The notes below the pieces were generated by a model, which was given only the letters and a program-made list of their open reading frames with translations, had not been told where the DNA came from and did no database searches. The position numbers and the translations under genes are program-made. From contig CAVXVO010000006.1 in assembly GCA_963765295.1 (NCBI GenBank), positions 186,001 to 250,000 on the forward strand: a stretch of 64,000 nt of DNA. The letters run 5' to 3'. Below, in pieces: positions 15,407 through 24,153 of the stretch (its first letter is position 1; the number at the start of each line of letters is the position of its first letter). This stretch comes from PALSA-612 sp963765295 (lineage in GTDB: Bacteria > Actinomycetota > Thermoleophilia > Gaiellales > Gaiellaceae).

Positions 15407-17361
15407 GGGTGCACCTCCTCCTTGCCGGCGTGCACCGAATCGGCCGTGGCCGCCTCCTCCGCCATGATCGCGTGCCTGGCACCCTCGACGCCGTACTCGT
15501 ACGGACCGGCGACGACGGTCGGGATGGCGTCGAAGTTGAAGACGGGCGGCGGCGACGACACCTGCCACTCGAGCGAGTGCGCGCGCCACGGGTTCGCCGG
15601 GGCGATCGGGCCGCGGGCCCAGCTCGTGATCATGTTGTAGAGGAAGAGCAGGGCCGACGCACCGAGGACGAACGAGCAGAACGTGATGAACATGTTGATC
15701 CCTCCGAACCGCGGCGCGTAGTCGGCGACGCGGCGCGGCATCCCCTGCAGCCCGATGTAGTGCATCGGGAAGAACGTGGCGTTGAAGAAGATCAGCGTCA
15801 GCCAGAAGTGCCACTTCCCGAGCCGCTCGTTGTACATCCGCCCGGTCATCTTCGGGAACCAGAAGTAGAGCCCGGCGAAGATGGTCATCAGCGAGCCGCC
15901 GAAGAGCACGTAGTGGATGTGCGCGACGATGAAGTACGTGTCCGAGGCGTGGATGTCGATCGGCACGGAGCCGAGGTAGATCCCGGACAGGCCGCCGACC
16001 AGGAAGTTCGCGACGAAGCCGAGTGCGAACAACATGGGCGTGGTGAATCTGATCCGCCCTTCCCATAAGGTCGCGAGCCAGCTGAAGACCTTGATGCCCG
16101 TGGGGATCGCGATCAGCAGCGTCGTCACCATCATCGGCACGCGTAACCACGGCGCCATCCCGGCCACGAACATGTGGTGCGCCCAGACGGAGAAGCCGAG
16201 GATCAGGATCGCGATCAGCGAGAAGGCCATCAGCCGGTAGCCGAAGATCGGTTTCCTGGCGAAGGTCGCGATCACCTCCGAGACGATCCCGAAGCCGGGC
16301 AGCATCATGATGTAGACCGCCGGGTGCGAGTAGAACCAGAAGATGTGCTGGTACCCCAGCACGTACCCGCCTCCGATCGGGTCGAAGAAGTGCGTGTGCA
16401 TGACCCGGTCGAACATGGCGAAGAACTGCGAGCCGGCGATGAACGGCGTCGCCAGGACGACGAGGAGCGAGGTCGTGAAGTTCGCCCAGACGAGGAGCGG
16501 CATGCGCCAGAAGGTCATGCCCGGCGCGCGCATCGTGATGATCGTGACCAGGAAGTTGAGCGCCGTCATGATCGACGACGCTCCCGCCCACTGGACGCCC
16601 ATGTTGAAGAACACCTGCCCGAGCGGCTGGTGGCTCGCGAGCGGCGCATAGCCCGTCCAGCCGGTCGCAAACGGGCCGCCCGGCACCAGCATCGACCCGG
16701 CGAACATGACCCCGGCGATCGGCAGCAGCCAGTACGAGAGCGCGTTCAGCCGCGGGAACGCCATGTCCGGCGCGCCCAGCATCAGCGGGATCACGTAGTT
16801 CCCGATCCCGGCGAACACCGGGATGATGAACAGGAAGATCATCAGCGTCGCGTGCACGGACACGAGGCCGTTGAAGGTCTGCGTATCCACGTACTGCATG
16901 CCCGGCTTCGCCAGCTCGGCGCGGAAGAGCAGCGCCATGAGCCCGCCGAGGATGAAGAAGGCGAAGGTCGTGCAGATGTACTGGATCCCGATCACCTTGT
17001 GATCGGTGTTGACGCGGAAGTAGTCCTTCCAGCTCTTGGCGCCGTGGCCGGAGTGGTCCTCGGGCAGTGTCGGCTGACCGATCGCGTAGCCGAGCCAGTA
17101 GTCGAAGCCGCCGATGCCCGCGAGGAAGCCGAGCGGGATCGTCACCAGGCTGATCGTCGTGATCACGGTCCCGTCCCAGATCGGGTGCCAGCCCTCGAGC
17201 CAGCGGACGAGCACCATGATCCCCGCGCCGAAGCCGAACAGGAGCGGGATCGTCCACAGGCAGCGGACGTAGCCCGGCATCAGCAGCCGGCGGAATCCCC
17301 GCGGCCGCGGCGGCGCCGGAGCCGGCGCGTGCATGTCGTGCCCGGCCGTGATGGCCGTCAC
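15403..17361 (-). CDS. ctaD: cytochrome c oxidase subunit I, A2 type
   Basis: The catalytic subunit of a proton-pumping heme-copper oxidase, 652 residues. Heme a ligand His170 (SVHATLM), CuB ligand His346 with cross-linked Tyr350 (YSHPAVY), CuB pair His395-His396 (WAHHMF), K-channel Lys424 (TGIKVFSW), and heme ligands His481/His483 (VAHIHY) are present. The usual GHPEVY glutamate is replaced by Ala348 and a Tyr344-Ser345 pair precedes the His, the mark of the A2 subfamily. An additional N-terminal membrane region precedes the core. The ATG overlaps ctaC by four bases (ATGA). Confidence 0.96.
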   Translation of the reverse strand: MTAITAGHDMHAPAPAPPRPRGFRRLLMPGYVRCLWTIPLLFGFGAGIMVLVRWLEGWHPIWDGTVITTISLVTIPLGFLAGIGGFDYWLGYAIGQPTLPEDHSGHGAKSWKDYFRVNTDHKVIGIQYICTTFAFFILGGLMALLFRAELAKPGMQYVDTQTFNGLVSVHATLMIFLFIIPVFAGIGNYVIPLMLGAPDMAFPRLNALSYWLLPIAGVMFAGSMLVPGGPFATGWTGYAPLASHQPLGQVFFNMGVQWAGASSIMTALNFLVTIITMRAPGMTFWRMPLLVWANFTTSLLVVLATPFIAGSQFFAMFDRVMHTHFFDPIGGGYVLGYQHIFWFYSHPAVYIMMLPGFGIVSEVIATFARKPIFGYRLMAFSLIAILILGFSVWAHHMFVAGMAPWLRVPMMVTTLLIAIPTGIKVFSWLATLWEGRIRFTTPMLFALGFVANFLVGGLSGIYLGSVPIDIHASDTYFIVAHIHYVLFGGSLMTIFAGLYFWFPKMTGRMYNERLGKWHFWLTLIFFNATFFPMHYIGLQGMPRRVADYAPRFGGINMFITFCSFVLGASALLFLYNMITSWARGPIAPANPWRAHSLEWQVSSPPPVFNFDAIPTVVAGPYEYGVEGARHAIMAEEAATADSVHAGKEEVHP

Positions 17362-18422
17362 TTCCCACCCCCCTTGGACGACTGGACGAGATATTGCACG
17401 AGCGCGTCGAGATCTGGCTTGGAGATCGTCTGGCCGAAGTTCGGCGGCATGACGCCCGCCGGGTAGCCCGGCGCGATGTACTTGGTCGGGTTCACGATCG
17501 ACTCGCGGATGAAGGCCTCGAGCGGCTGGCCTGCGCCCTTGGCCTCGGCCGGCAGCTTGTCGAGGTCGGGGCCGACCGTGCCGGTCGATCCCGCAGCCGT
17601 CAGCGTGTGGCAGCTACCGCAGCCGTTCGCCGTGAAGACCGCCTTGCCGCTCGCCGCTCCGCCCGACTGACCGCCGGAGCCGCCGGTCGGGCCTGCGGGC
17701 GAGCCGCCGGGCAGGCTTGCCGCCCATTTCTTCGCCGCGAAGTCGTTGGCGCTCAGGACGATCGCAGAGCGGCGCATGAGCGCGTGCCCGAGGCCGCAGA
17801 GCTCCGTGCAGATGACCGGATACGTGCCCAGCTTCGTCGGCGTGATCTTGAGCGGGTTCGTCCGGCCGGGAACGGCGTCCTGCTTCTGGGCGAACTGGGG
17901 CACCCAGAACGAGTGCAGGACGTCGACCGACGTGATCTCGAGGATCGTCGAGCGGTCGACCGGCAGGTACAGGTCGGGTGACGTCACGCCCTTTGCCGGC
18001 CCGTCCGTGTAGGTGAACGTCCAGGTGAACTGCTGTGCGGTCACGTTGACGTGGAGCGCGTTCTTCGGCGTCGTGCCGTTGTCGTGGAGCACGACCGCGC
18101 TCACGATCGCGATCGCGGTGACGAGCGCGGTCGGGATCGCCGTCCACACGATCTCGAGCCCGGTGTGGCCGTGGATCGGCGGCCCGTCGGAATCGTCGTC
18201 CGGGTGCGCGCGGAAGCGCCAGACCGAGTAGAGGATCGCTGCACCGACGATCGAGAAGATGAAGATCGCGATGCCCGTCGCGATCCAGTAGGTGAGGTCG
18301 ATCCGGTCGCTCTCCTTCGACGCGGAGACGGGGAGCCAGGGGATCAGCACCGCTATGGCCGTCGTGGCGGCCGCGATCACGGCCGCGAGCAGCGCGAGTT
18401 GGACGATCGCTCTCCTCCGCAC
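17358..18422 (-). CDS. ctaC: cytochrome c oxidase subunit II fused to cytochrome c (caa3 type)
   Basis: A 354-residue subunit II: two N-terminal transmembrane helices (about 8-30 and 45-70), an extracytoplasmic cupredoxin domain with the CuA site C205-x3-C209-x3-H213-x2-M216 (ICTELCGLGHALM) and the earlier copper ligand His in DVLHSFWVP, a glycine-rich linker, and a C-terminal cytochrome c with C268-G-S-C271-H272 and a probable axial Met in AGVMPPNFG. The fusion makes this a caa3-type oxidase. The start is GTG 18422; the longer open frame upstream is antisense to other genes. It is the first gene of the oxidase operon. Confidence 0.95.
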   Translation of the reverse strand: MRRRAIVQLALLAAVIAAATTAIAVLIPWLPVSASKESDRIDLTYWIATGIAIFIFSIVGAAILYSVWRFRAHPDDDSDGPPIHGHTGLEIVWTAIPTALVTAIAIVSAVVLHDNGTTPKNALHVNVTAQQFTWTFTYTDGPAKGVTSPDLYLPVDRSTILEITSVDVLHSFWVPQFAQKQDAVPGRTNPLKITPTKLGTYPVICTELCGLGHALMRRSAIVLSANDFAAKKWAASLPGGSPAGPTGGSGGQSGGAASGKAVFTANGCGSCHTLTAAGSTGTVGPDLDKLPAEAKGAGQPLEAFIRESIVNPTKYIAPGYPAGVMPPNFGQTISKPDLDALVQYLVQSSKGGGK

Positions 18423-18515
18423 GGGCGGTCGCAGCGTACTAGAACCGCAACCGGGACTCGACCCCCTCGAACGTGTCTTCAGGCACGTGTGGGCCGTGCC
18501 GATACGCGTGTGTCG
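18423..18515 (+). promoter_or_regulatory. divergent promoter region between ctaC and the MshEN gene
   Basis: Ninety-three bases between divergent starts. Minus strand: TACGCT (18441-18436 region) 10 bases before the ctaC GTG is a candidate -10. Plus strand: TACGCG at 18503-18508 ends seven bases before ATG 18516. An inverted repeat GGCACG...CGTGCC (18482-18487 and 18495-18500) lies just upstream of the latter and might be an operator. Confidence 0.35.
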
Positions 18516-19085
18516 ATGTCCGACCAAGCGCTCAGCCGCCGCCTGCGCGAGATCAGGGAAGCCGAAACGATTCCCGAGCCGGAGCCCGAGCCTGCGCAGG
18601 AGGAGGAGCCGGACCGTTCTCCGCCGAGCCGACGCCCGCTCGGCGAGCTGCTCATCGACAAGGGTGCCCTCACCCGGGAGGCGCTCGACGCCGCGCTCGA
18701 GGAGCAGCGTCGAGACGGGAGGCCGCTCGGCCAGATCCTGCTCTCGGCGGGAGCGGTGACGCCTCAGAGCCTCGCACGCGCGCTCACGGAGCAGCACGGC
18801 TTCGACGCGTCCGGATCGCTGCGCGAGCGACTCGCGACCGGCGAGCAGAGCTCCGCGGCCGACGCCGAGGCGGAGACCTACCTGCTCCTCGAGCCCGGCT
18901 CGGCCGAGCCGCGCCACGTCGCGACCACGTTCCTCGACGCCGCGGACGTCGCGTTCGAGCTGATCGAGGACGAGGAGCCCGGGGCGCTCGAGATCGTCCG
19001 GGCCCGCGGCGGCGAGCACGAGCAGCTCTGGTCGTACAAGGGGGGACCGTCCGGTTCCCCGCTCGACGCCTCGCCCTTCGCGTAG
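18516..19085 (+). CDS. MshEN (GspE N-terminal) domain protein
   Basis: A 189-residue cytosolic protein. After a Glu/Pro-rich N-terminus (EPEPEPAQEEEP), residues 40-95 form an MshEN/T2SSE_N-like unit: PLGELLIDKGALTREALDAAL...QRRDGRPLGQILLSAGAVTPQSLARAL, two half-repeats of the L-G-x-L-L/I pattern. In several proteins MshEN domains bind c-di-GMP. No ATPase domain follows. The C-terminal half (ETYLLLEPG...) is not recognised. It stands alone, divergent from ctaC and convergent with the transporter gene. Confidence 0.75.
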   Translation: MSDQALSRRLREIREAETIPEPEPEPAQEEEPDRSPPSRRPLGELLIDKGALTREALDAALEEQRRDGRPLGQILLSAGAVTPQSLARALTEQHGFDASGSLRERLATGEQSSAADAEAETYLLLEPGSAEPRHVATTFLDAADVAFELIEDEEPGALEIVRARGGEHEQLWSYKGGPSGSPLDASPFA

Positions 19086-19111
19086 CGAGTCCCCACCGCG
19101 GCGATACGGGG

Positions 19112-19127
19112 GGAAGCCGCCGCTTCC
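19112..19127. terminator. hairpin between convergent genes
   Basis: GGAAGC-CGCC-GCTTCC lies between the MshEN gene (ends 19085) and the KimA-like gene (ends 19133). It could act in both directions. There is no U tract, so this is a weak call. Confidence 0.3.
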
Positions 19128-19132
19128 GCGGG

Positions 19133-21415
19133 TTAGCCGAGCTGGTACGGCACGGAGCTGAGGATCACGCGCGGCTCGAACAGCAGGAGCCGCTTGAGGT
19201 AGAGCGCGCGCTGGTTGTGGAGAACGCGGCTCAGGCCGCTGACGACGATCTCCGGGAGGATCACGGCCACGACCACGTCCGGGTCGGCGGTGAGCTCCCG
19301 TACGTAGCGGAGCAGCGGATCGCCGACGTCGCGGTAGTGGGCCTCGTCGATCTCGAGCGGGAGGTCGGTGCCGAGGGCCGCCCATTCGAACTGCATGCGC
19401 TGCGCCTCGGCGCCGTCGAACGCGAAGCTGACCGCGGACGTGTCCTGGATCCCGAGCGTCTGCGCGTAGTTGGCAGCCCGGAGCGAGGAGGCGTGGCCGC
19501 CCGACACGAACACGCGGCACACCATCCGCTTCGGCAGCGGTTGCCCTTCTCCGACGAGAGGAACGTCCGTGACCACCACGCCCGGCTCCCGGAGCAGGCG
19601 GAGCTTGAGCGAGAACGCAGTGCGGCGGGTGATCGCCTTCAGCAGTGACGCGTTCCGGAACTGCTCCGGTATGACGACGGTGACGAAGGACGACTCTCCG
19701 CGCGGGAGCTGCCAGACGTAGTCCAGCACAGCGTCCGCGGGCCGGTCCTCACGCTCGAGTGCCTCGATCACGGTGCCGCCGCCCGACCAGTCCCACCAGC
19801 GCCCGCGCAGGTCGCGACCGCTCGAGCCGAGCACGTGGATCGGGTGGAAGTCGTGGTCGGCGACCTGCCGCGCGTACCAGTTCGCGAGCCGGGTCGCCTC
19901 GTCGAACGCGTCGACGTAGAGGACGACGGTGTTCGTCGGCGGCGGCGCGGACGCGATCGCGATCGCCCCGGCTCGCAGCCGGCGGCCGATGCGCCTGTAG
20001 TGGCGCTTGATCCCGTAGAAGCCGGCCACCAGCAGCGGGATCGCGACCATCACGGCCCAGGCGCCCTCGGTGAACTTCGTCTGGATCACGAGCAGCGTCA
20101 CGACGCCGGTCGCGGTCGCGCCGATGCCGTTGATCACCGCGCGTCGGTGCCACCCCGAGCCGCGCGTGCGACGCCAGTAGCGCACCATGCCCGCCTGCGA
20201 GAGCGTGAATGCCGTGAAGACGCCGATCACGTACAGGTGGATCAGCGAGTTGACGTTCGCCTGGAACACGACGATCAGCGCCGCCGCCAGGGCCGTCAGC
20301 ACGACGATCCCGTTCGAGTAGACGAGCCGGTCGCCGAGGTTCACGAACTGCCGCGGGAAGAAGCGGTCGCGGGCGAGGAGCGCGGCGAGCCGGGGGAAGC
20401 CCTGGTAGGACGTGTTGGCCGCGAAGATCAGGATCGCGAGCGTCGTCCCCTGGATCACGTAGTACATCGCCGCACCGGTGGTCCCAACCGGGAACACGCC
20501 ACGCGCGATCTCGGAGAGGACGGAGTCCGTGGAGCTCGGCCGCGCGTGCATCTCCACCGCGAGATAGGACACGCCGAGGAAGAGGCTGATCGCCAGGCCG
20601 GCCATGATCATGAGCGTCCGCGCAGCGTTCTTCGACTGCGGCCGCCGGAAGGCGCTGACGCCGTTCGAGATCGCCTCGACCCCCGTGAGCGCGCTCGAAC
20701 CGGACGCGAAGGCCCGCAGGACGAGGAAGAGGCTGACGGTCCCTGCCCCGGCGGCAAGCGGATGGACGTTGACCGCCTGCGGCGTGTCCCCCGTCGCGAT
20801 CTTCCACAGGCCGACGCCGATCAGCCCGTACAGCGCGGCCAGGAACGCGTACGTGGGGAGCGCGAAGAGGATCCCCGACTCGCGCACCCCGCGCAGGTTC
20901 ACGAGCATGATCACGACGATGCAGCCGAGCGCCAACGGGACCTTGAGGTGAGTGAGCGACGGCGCCGCCGACGTGATCGCGAGGATCCCGGCCGCGACCG
21001 ACACGGCCACGGTGAGGACGTAGTCCGTGAGCAGCGCCGCGCCGGCGACGAGGCTCGGCAGCGTGCCGAGGTTGTCCTTGGCCACGACGTAGGCGCCGCC
21101 GCTCGTCTCGTACGCCTTGACCGTCTGCGTGTACGAGATCGCCACGATCGCGAGCAGCGCGGCGATCGCGATCGAGATCGGCAGGATCAGGTGGAGCGAG
21201 GCCGTGCCGGCGGCGAGGAGCACGACCATCCCCGCCTCGGTCGCGTACGCCACGGAGGAGAGCGGATCGGACGCGAAGATCGGGAGCGCCAGAAACTTCG
21301 GGAGGAGCGTCTCCTCCATCTCGCCGGTCGCCATCGGCCGACCGACGATCGCGCGCCTGATCGGCGTCCGCCCGGGAGGTGCCGGCCGAACCGGCTGCAG
21401 GTCGCCTGTGCCCAC
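19133..21415 (-). CDS. APC-family permease, KimA-like potassium importer
   Basis: A 760-residue membrane protein with about twelve transmembrane helices followed by a cytosolic tail of some 280 residues. The N-terminal motif LALPIFASDPLSSVAYATEAG and GGAYVVAKDNLGTLPSLVAGAAL are the APC-family signatures typical of the KimA (YdaO) K+/H+ symporter group, and the large C-terminal cytosolic domain fits KimA, whose tail binds c-di-AMP in Firmicutes. It is cotranscribed with an upstream Usp gene (7-base gap), near a KdpDE-like pair, which supports a potassium role. Amino acid transport by a close APC relative cannot be excluded. Confidence 0.78.
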   Translation of the reverse strand: MGTGDLQPVRPAPPGRTPIRRAIVGRPMATGEMEETLLPKFLALPIFASDPLSSVAYATEAGMVVLLAAGTASLHLILPISIAIAALLAIVAISYTQTVKAYETSGGAYVVAKDNLGTLPSLVAGAALLTDYVLTVAVSVAAGILAITSAAPSLTHLKVPLALGCIVVIMLVNLRGVRESGILFALPTYAFLAALYGLIGVGLWKIATGDTPQAVNVHPLAAGAGTVSLFLVLRAFASGSSALTGVEAISNGVSAFRRPQSKNAARTLMIMAGLAISLFLGVSYLAVEMHARPSSTDSVLSEIARGVFPVGTTGAAMYYVIQGTTLAILIFAANTSYQGFPRLAALLARDRFFPRQFVNLGDRLVYSNGIVVLTALAAALIVVFQANVNSLIHLYVIGVFTAFTLSQAGMVRYWRRTRGSGWHRRAVINGIGATATGVVTLLVIQTKFTEGAWAVMVAIPLLVAGFYGIKRHYRRIGRRLRAGAIAIASAPPPTNTVVLYVDAFDEATRLANWYARQVADHDFHPIHVLGSSGRDLRGRWWDWSGGGTVIEALEREDRPADAVLDYVWQLPRGESSFVTVVIPEQFRNASLLKAITRRTAFSLKLRLLREPGVVVTDVPLVGEGQPLPKRMVCRVFVSGGHASSLRAANYAQTLGIQDTSAVSFAFDGAEAQRMQFEWAALGTDLPLEIDEAHYRDVGDPLLRYVRELTADPDVVVAVILPEIVVSGLSRVLHNQRALYLKRLLLFEPRVILSSVPYQLG

Positions 21416-21422
21416 CCGGCTC

Positions 21423-21905
21423 CTACGCGACCTGCGACGCGGCGGCGGCCGGCTCCGACTGTCCGGAGATGACCATCACCCGGCAGGGCGCGTGCTTGAG
21501 CACGTAGGTGGCGGTCGACCCGAGGCGCACCCGCCCGGAGCGTCCGAAATGCTGCTCTCCGGCGATCACGATCAGGCTCGCGCCGACGCGCTCGGCGGTA
21601 TCGAGGATCGCCGGGCCGGCCGCGTGCCGCCGCCGGAGCGTGCGCCTGCTCGTCACGCCGTAACGGTCGGCGGCAGCCTCGCAGCGCGCGAGCAGGTCGC
21701 GTGCCCGGCGGCGCTCGACTTCCTCCTCCGGCGGCGGCGCTGCGTCGAGCGGGAACTCGAGCGGCACCTCTTGCACGTGCACGAACACGAGCTCCCCTTT
21801 CTGCGCCACGAGCTGCGCCGCAACCGCCGTCGCGTGCATCGACTCGTCGCAGTCGGTGACGGCGACGACGATCCGGCGATGCTCGGCAGGTGCGATGCGT
21901 GCCAT
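21423..21905 (-). CDS. universal stress protein
   Basis: A single-domain UspA-type protein of 160 residues: first strand RIVVAVTDCDES, VFVHVQEVP, then ASLIVIAGEQHFGRSGRVRLGSTATYVLKHAPCRVMVIS, containing the G-x2-G-x8-10-G-(S/T) nucleotide-binding pattern. ATP binding is therefore likely. I choose ATG 21905 because a TACGGT -10-like box (21920-21915) lies nine bases upstream; the open frame extends to 21968. It is seven bases upstream of the KimA-like gene and close to a KdpD homologue that lacks its own Usp domain. Confidence 0.85.
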   Translation of the reverse strand: MARIAPAEHRRIVVAVTDCDESMHATAVAAQLVAQKGELVFVHVQEVPLEFPLDAAPPPEEEVERRRARDLLARCEAAADRYGVTSRRTLRRRHAAGPAILDTAERVGASLIVIAGEQHFGRSGRVRLGSTATYVLKHAPCRVMVISGQSEPAAAASQVA

Positions 21906-21992
21906 CCCGAGCTCACCGTAGGCACGGCCGGCTGAACGCCCCGCTAAGGCTCGGCCGGCTCGTCTCAAGATGGTCTTAAGGCGCCCAGCCCG

Positions 21993-22685
21993 TTACGGGC
22001 TCGGCTCGACGAGCCTGTAGCCGACCCCCGGCTCGGTGAGGATGTAGCTCGGGCGCGCGGGGTCGGGCTCGATCTTGCGCCGCAGGTGCGAGACGTAGAC
22101 GTGCAGGTAGTTCGATTCGCGGCTGTAGGCGGGGCCCCACACGCGCTTGAGGATCATCGGGTGCGTGAGCAGCCGTCCTTCGTTCTCCGCCAGGAGCCGC
22201 AGGAGCTCGTACTCGGTCGGCGTCAGCGACACGACCTCTCCGCGGACGGTGACGAGGCGCTTGCGCAGGTCGAGCACCAGCTCGCCGATCTCGATCACCG
22301 GCTCGCGCTCGGGCGTGGAGCGCCGGAGCGCCGCGCGCAGGCGCGCCAGCAGCTCCTCGACGCTGAACGGCTTCGTCACGTAGTCGTCGGCGCCGGCGTC
22401 GAGCGCGGCCACCTTCTCCGCCTCGTCCTCGACGGCCGAGAGCACGAGGATCGGCGCGGTGCTCCATTCGCGCAGCTCGCGGCAGACCTCGGTGCCGCGG
22501 CCGTCCGGCAGCAGCAGGTCGAGGATCACGGCGTCCGGAGGCCGGGCGGCCGCAGCCGCCAGCGCCTCGCCGGCGCTCCGGGCCGTGTCGACGTCGTAGC
22601 CCTCACGGTGCAGTGTGATCTCGAGTGCGCGCAGGATCTGCGGCTCGTCGTCGACGACGAGAACGCGCGTGCCGGTGCCCGTCAT
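21993..22685 (-). CDS. kdpE: OmpR/KdpE-family response regulator
   Basis: A 230-residue two-component regulator. Receiver domain: acidic pair Asp12-Asp13, phosphoacceptor Asp56 (DAVILDLLLPD), switch Ser/Thr in VLSAVED and Lys105 in YVTKPFS. C-terminal winged helix: SLTPTEYELLRLLAENEGRLLTHPMILKRVWGP...LHVYVSHLRRKIE...GVGYRL, closest in wording to KdpE. The ATG overlaps the kinase stop as ATGA, so the pair is translationally coupled. No kdpFABC is in the window; the nearby KimA-like transporter is the probable potassium-related target. Confidence 0.9.
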   Translation of the reverse strand: MTGTGTRVLVVDDEPQILRALEITLHREGYDVDTARSAGEALAAAAARPPDAVILDLLLPDGRGTEVCRELREWSTAPILVLSAVEDEAEKVAALDAGADDYVTKPFSVEELLARLRAALRRSTPEREPVIEIGELVLDLRKRLVTVRGEVVSLTPTEYELLRLLAENEGRLLTHPMILKRVWGPAYSRESNYLHVYVSHLRRKIEPDPARPSYILTEPGVGYRLVEPSP

Positions 22686-24097
22686 ACGTCGACCTGAACG
22701 GGCACGCTCGCGAGCGGGAGTGCGAGCGCGAGCACGGCCCCTCGGCCGGACACGGGCTCGGCCCACAGCCGCCCGCCGTTCGCCTCGACGAAGCCCTTCG
22801 CGATCGCGAGACCGAGCCCGGTGCCCTGCTTGGTCTCGCCGGTCCCGCGCTCGAACGGCTCGAAGATCCGCTCGACGTCGCGCCCGTCGAGCCCGGGGCC
22901 GTGGTCGGCGACCCGAAGGACGACCTCGTCGCCCGCCAGCTCGCTCGTCACCTCGACCGGGTCCGACGCCGACGACGACTCGAGTGCGTTCTCGAGCAGG
23001 TTGACGAGGGCGCGCTCGATCTGGCCGGGATCGACGCGAAGCGGCGGCAGGTCGTGGGGGAGCTCGAGACGGACACGGGAGCTCGCCGGCCCGACCGCAC
23101 CGAGGGCTCTCGCGACCAGTCCGTCGACGGTCCAGAGCTCGGGCCGCGGCGGCGCTGCGCCTGCCTCGAGGCGGGAGAGGTCGAGCAGGTTGGAGACGAG
23201 ACGGCCGAGTCGCGCAGCCTCCTGCCGGATCGACGCGACGAGCTCGGCCCGCTCGTCGGCGTGGAGGCCGCCCCGGTCCTGGTCGAGCACCTCGCTCGCC
23301 GCGCTGATCGCCGTCAGCGGCGAGCGCAGGTCGTGGCCGAGCGTGCGCAGGATCGTGGTCTTGACCGCGTCGCTGCGGCGCAGGCTCTCGGCCTCGAGCG
23401 CCTTCAGCGCCAGCCGCTCGCGATCGACGGCGGAGGCGAGCAGCGAGGCGAGCGACGGCAGCACGCGGTCGAGGACGGCAGGATCGGGCGCAGCCGTCCG
23501 GTCGAGGACGAGCTGACCGATGCGCAGCTCGCCGGCGACGAGCGGATGTGCGATCTCGTCGGGTTGCGGCCGACGCAGGGAATCGAGCTCGATCCGCGCG
23601 CGGCTCACGCCGAGCACGCCACCGACGCGCGTGCCGATCTCGTTCAGCTTGTCCTGGACGAACCCCGGCTCGAGCAGCATCGCGGACACCTCGGCCGTGA
23701 ACGCCGCCTCGTGACCGCGCTGCTCCGCGTCGTCCGCCCGCCGCCGCGCGCGCACCGCCAGCTGGCTGACCACGATCGCAACGACGAGGTAGACGGCGAG
23801 AGCGACCCAGTTCTCGGTCTCCCGGAGGCGCAGCGTGTGCACCGGTTGGAGGAAGAAGAAGTTGAAGGCGAGCATGCTCGCGATCGACGCGAAGAGCGCC
23901 GCCCAGAGCCCGAACAGCACCGCCGCGGGCAGTACCGCGAGCAGGTAGAGGACGCCGAGGCTGAGCACGGGCGCCACGTCCCGCAGCCCGAAGATCGCGC
24001 CGGTAACGGCAGCGACGAGAGCCGCTCCGGCCAGCAGGCCGACCGCGGCGCGGAGCCCGGGGCTCTGGGACAGGAGAGCTCGCTTGCGGCTGGTCAC
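22682..24097 (-). CDS. kdpD: KdpD-like sensor kinase lacking the N-terminal KdpD/Usp domains
   Basis: A 471-residue histidine kinase with a four-helix DUF4118 membrane unit (about residues 15-110, including LGVLYLLAVLPAAVLFG and ASMLAFNFFFLQPVHTL, a KdpD hallmark), a GAF-like region, the HisKA box GHDLRSPLTAIS with the phosphorylated His, and ATPase boxes N (NLLENALES), G1 (DHGPGL) and G2 (GTGLGLAIAKG). The Walker-type KdpD and Usp domains found ahead of DUF4118 in the E. coli protein are missing. A separate Usp gene lies just downstream. The start is GTG 24097, 15 bases after a TATGCT box. Confidence 0.88.
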   Translation of the reverse strand: MTSRKRALLSQSPGLRAAVGLLAGAALVAAVTGAIFGLRDVAPVLSLGVLYLLAVLPAAVLFGLWAALFASIASMLAFNFFFLQPVHTLRLRETENWVALAVYLVVAIVVSQLAVRARRRADDAEQRGHEAAFTAEVSAMLLEPGFVQDKLNEIGTRVGGVLGVSRARIELDSLRRPQPDEIAHPLVAGELRIGQLVLDRTAAPDPAVLDRVLPSLASLLASAVDRERLALKALEAESLRRSDAVKTTILRTLGHDLRSPLTAISAASEVLDQDRGGLHADERAELVASIRQEAARLGRLVSNLLDLSRLEAGAAPPRPELWTVDGLVARALGAVGPASSRVRLELPHDLPPLRVDPGQIERALVNLLENALESSSASDPVEVTSELAGDEVVLRVADHGPGLDGRDVERIFEPFERGTGETKQGTGLGLAIAKGFVEANGGRLWAEPVSGRGAVLALALPLASVPVQVDV

Positions 24098-24112
24098 GGT
24101 CGTGCGTGGACC

Positions 24113-24118
24113 AGCATA
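24113..24118 (-). promoter_or_regulatory. -10 box TATGCT upstream of the kinase gene
   Basis: TATGCT on the minus strand, 15 bases before GTG 24097, giving a leader of only about eight bases. It would drive kdpD-kdpE. Confidence 0.4.
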
Positions 24119-24153
24119 GGTCGGACGGCCGGGGAGCCCGCCCCGGCGGAGCG

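Noticed and set aside
19133..21415. ydaO-type c-di-AMP riboswitch for the KimA-like gene
   Set aside because: Only seven bases separate it from the Usp gene, and no riboswitch-sized leader exists upstream of Usp.
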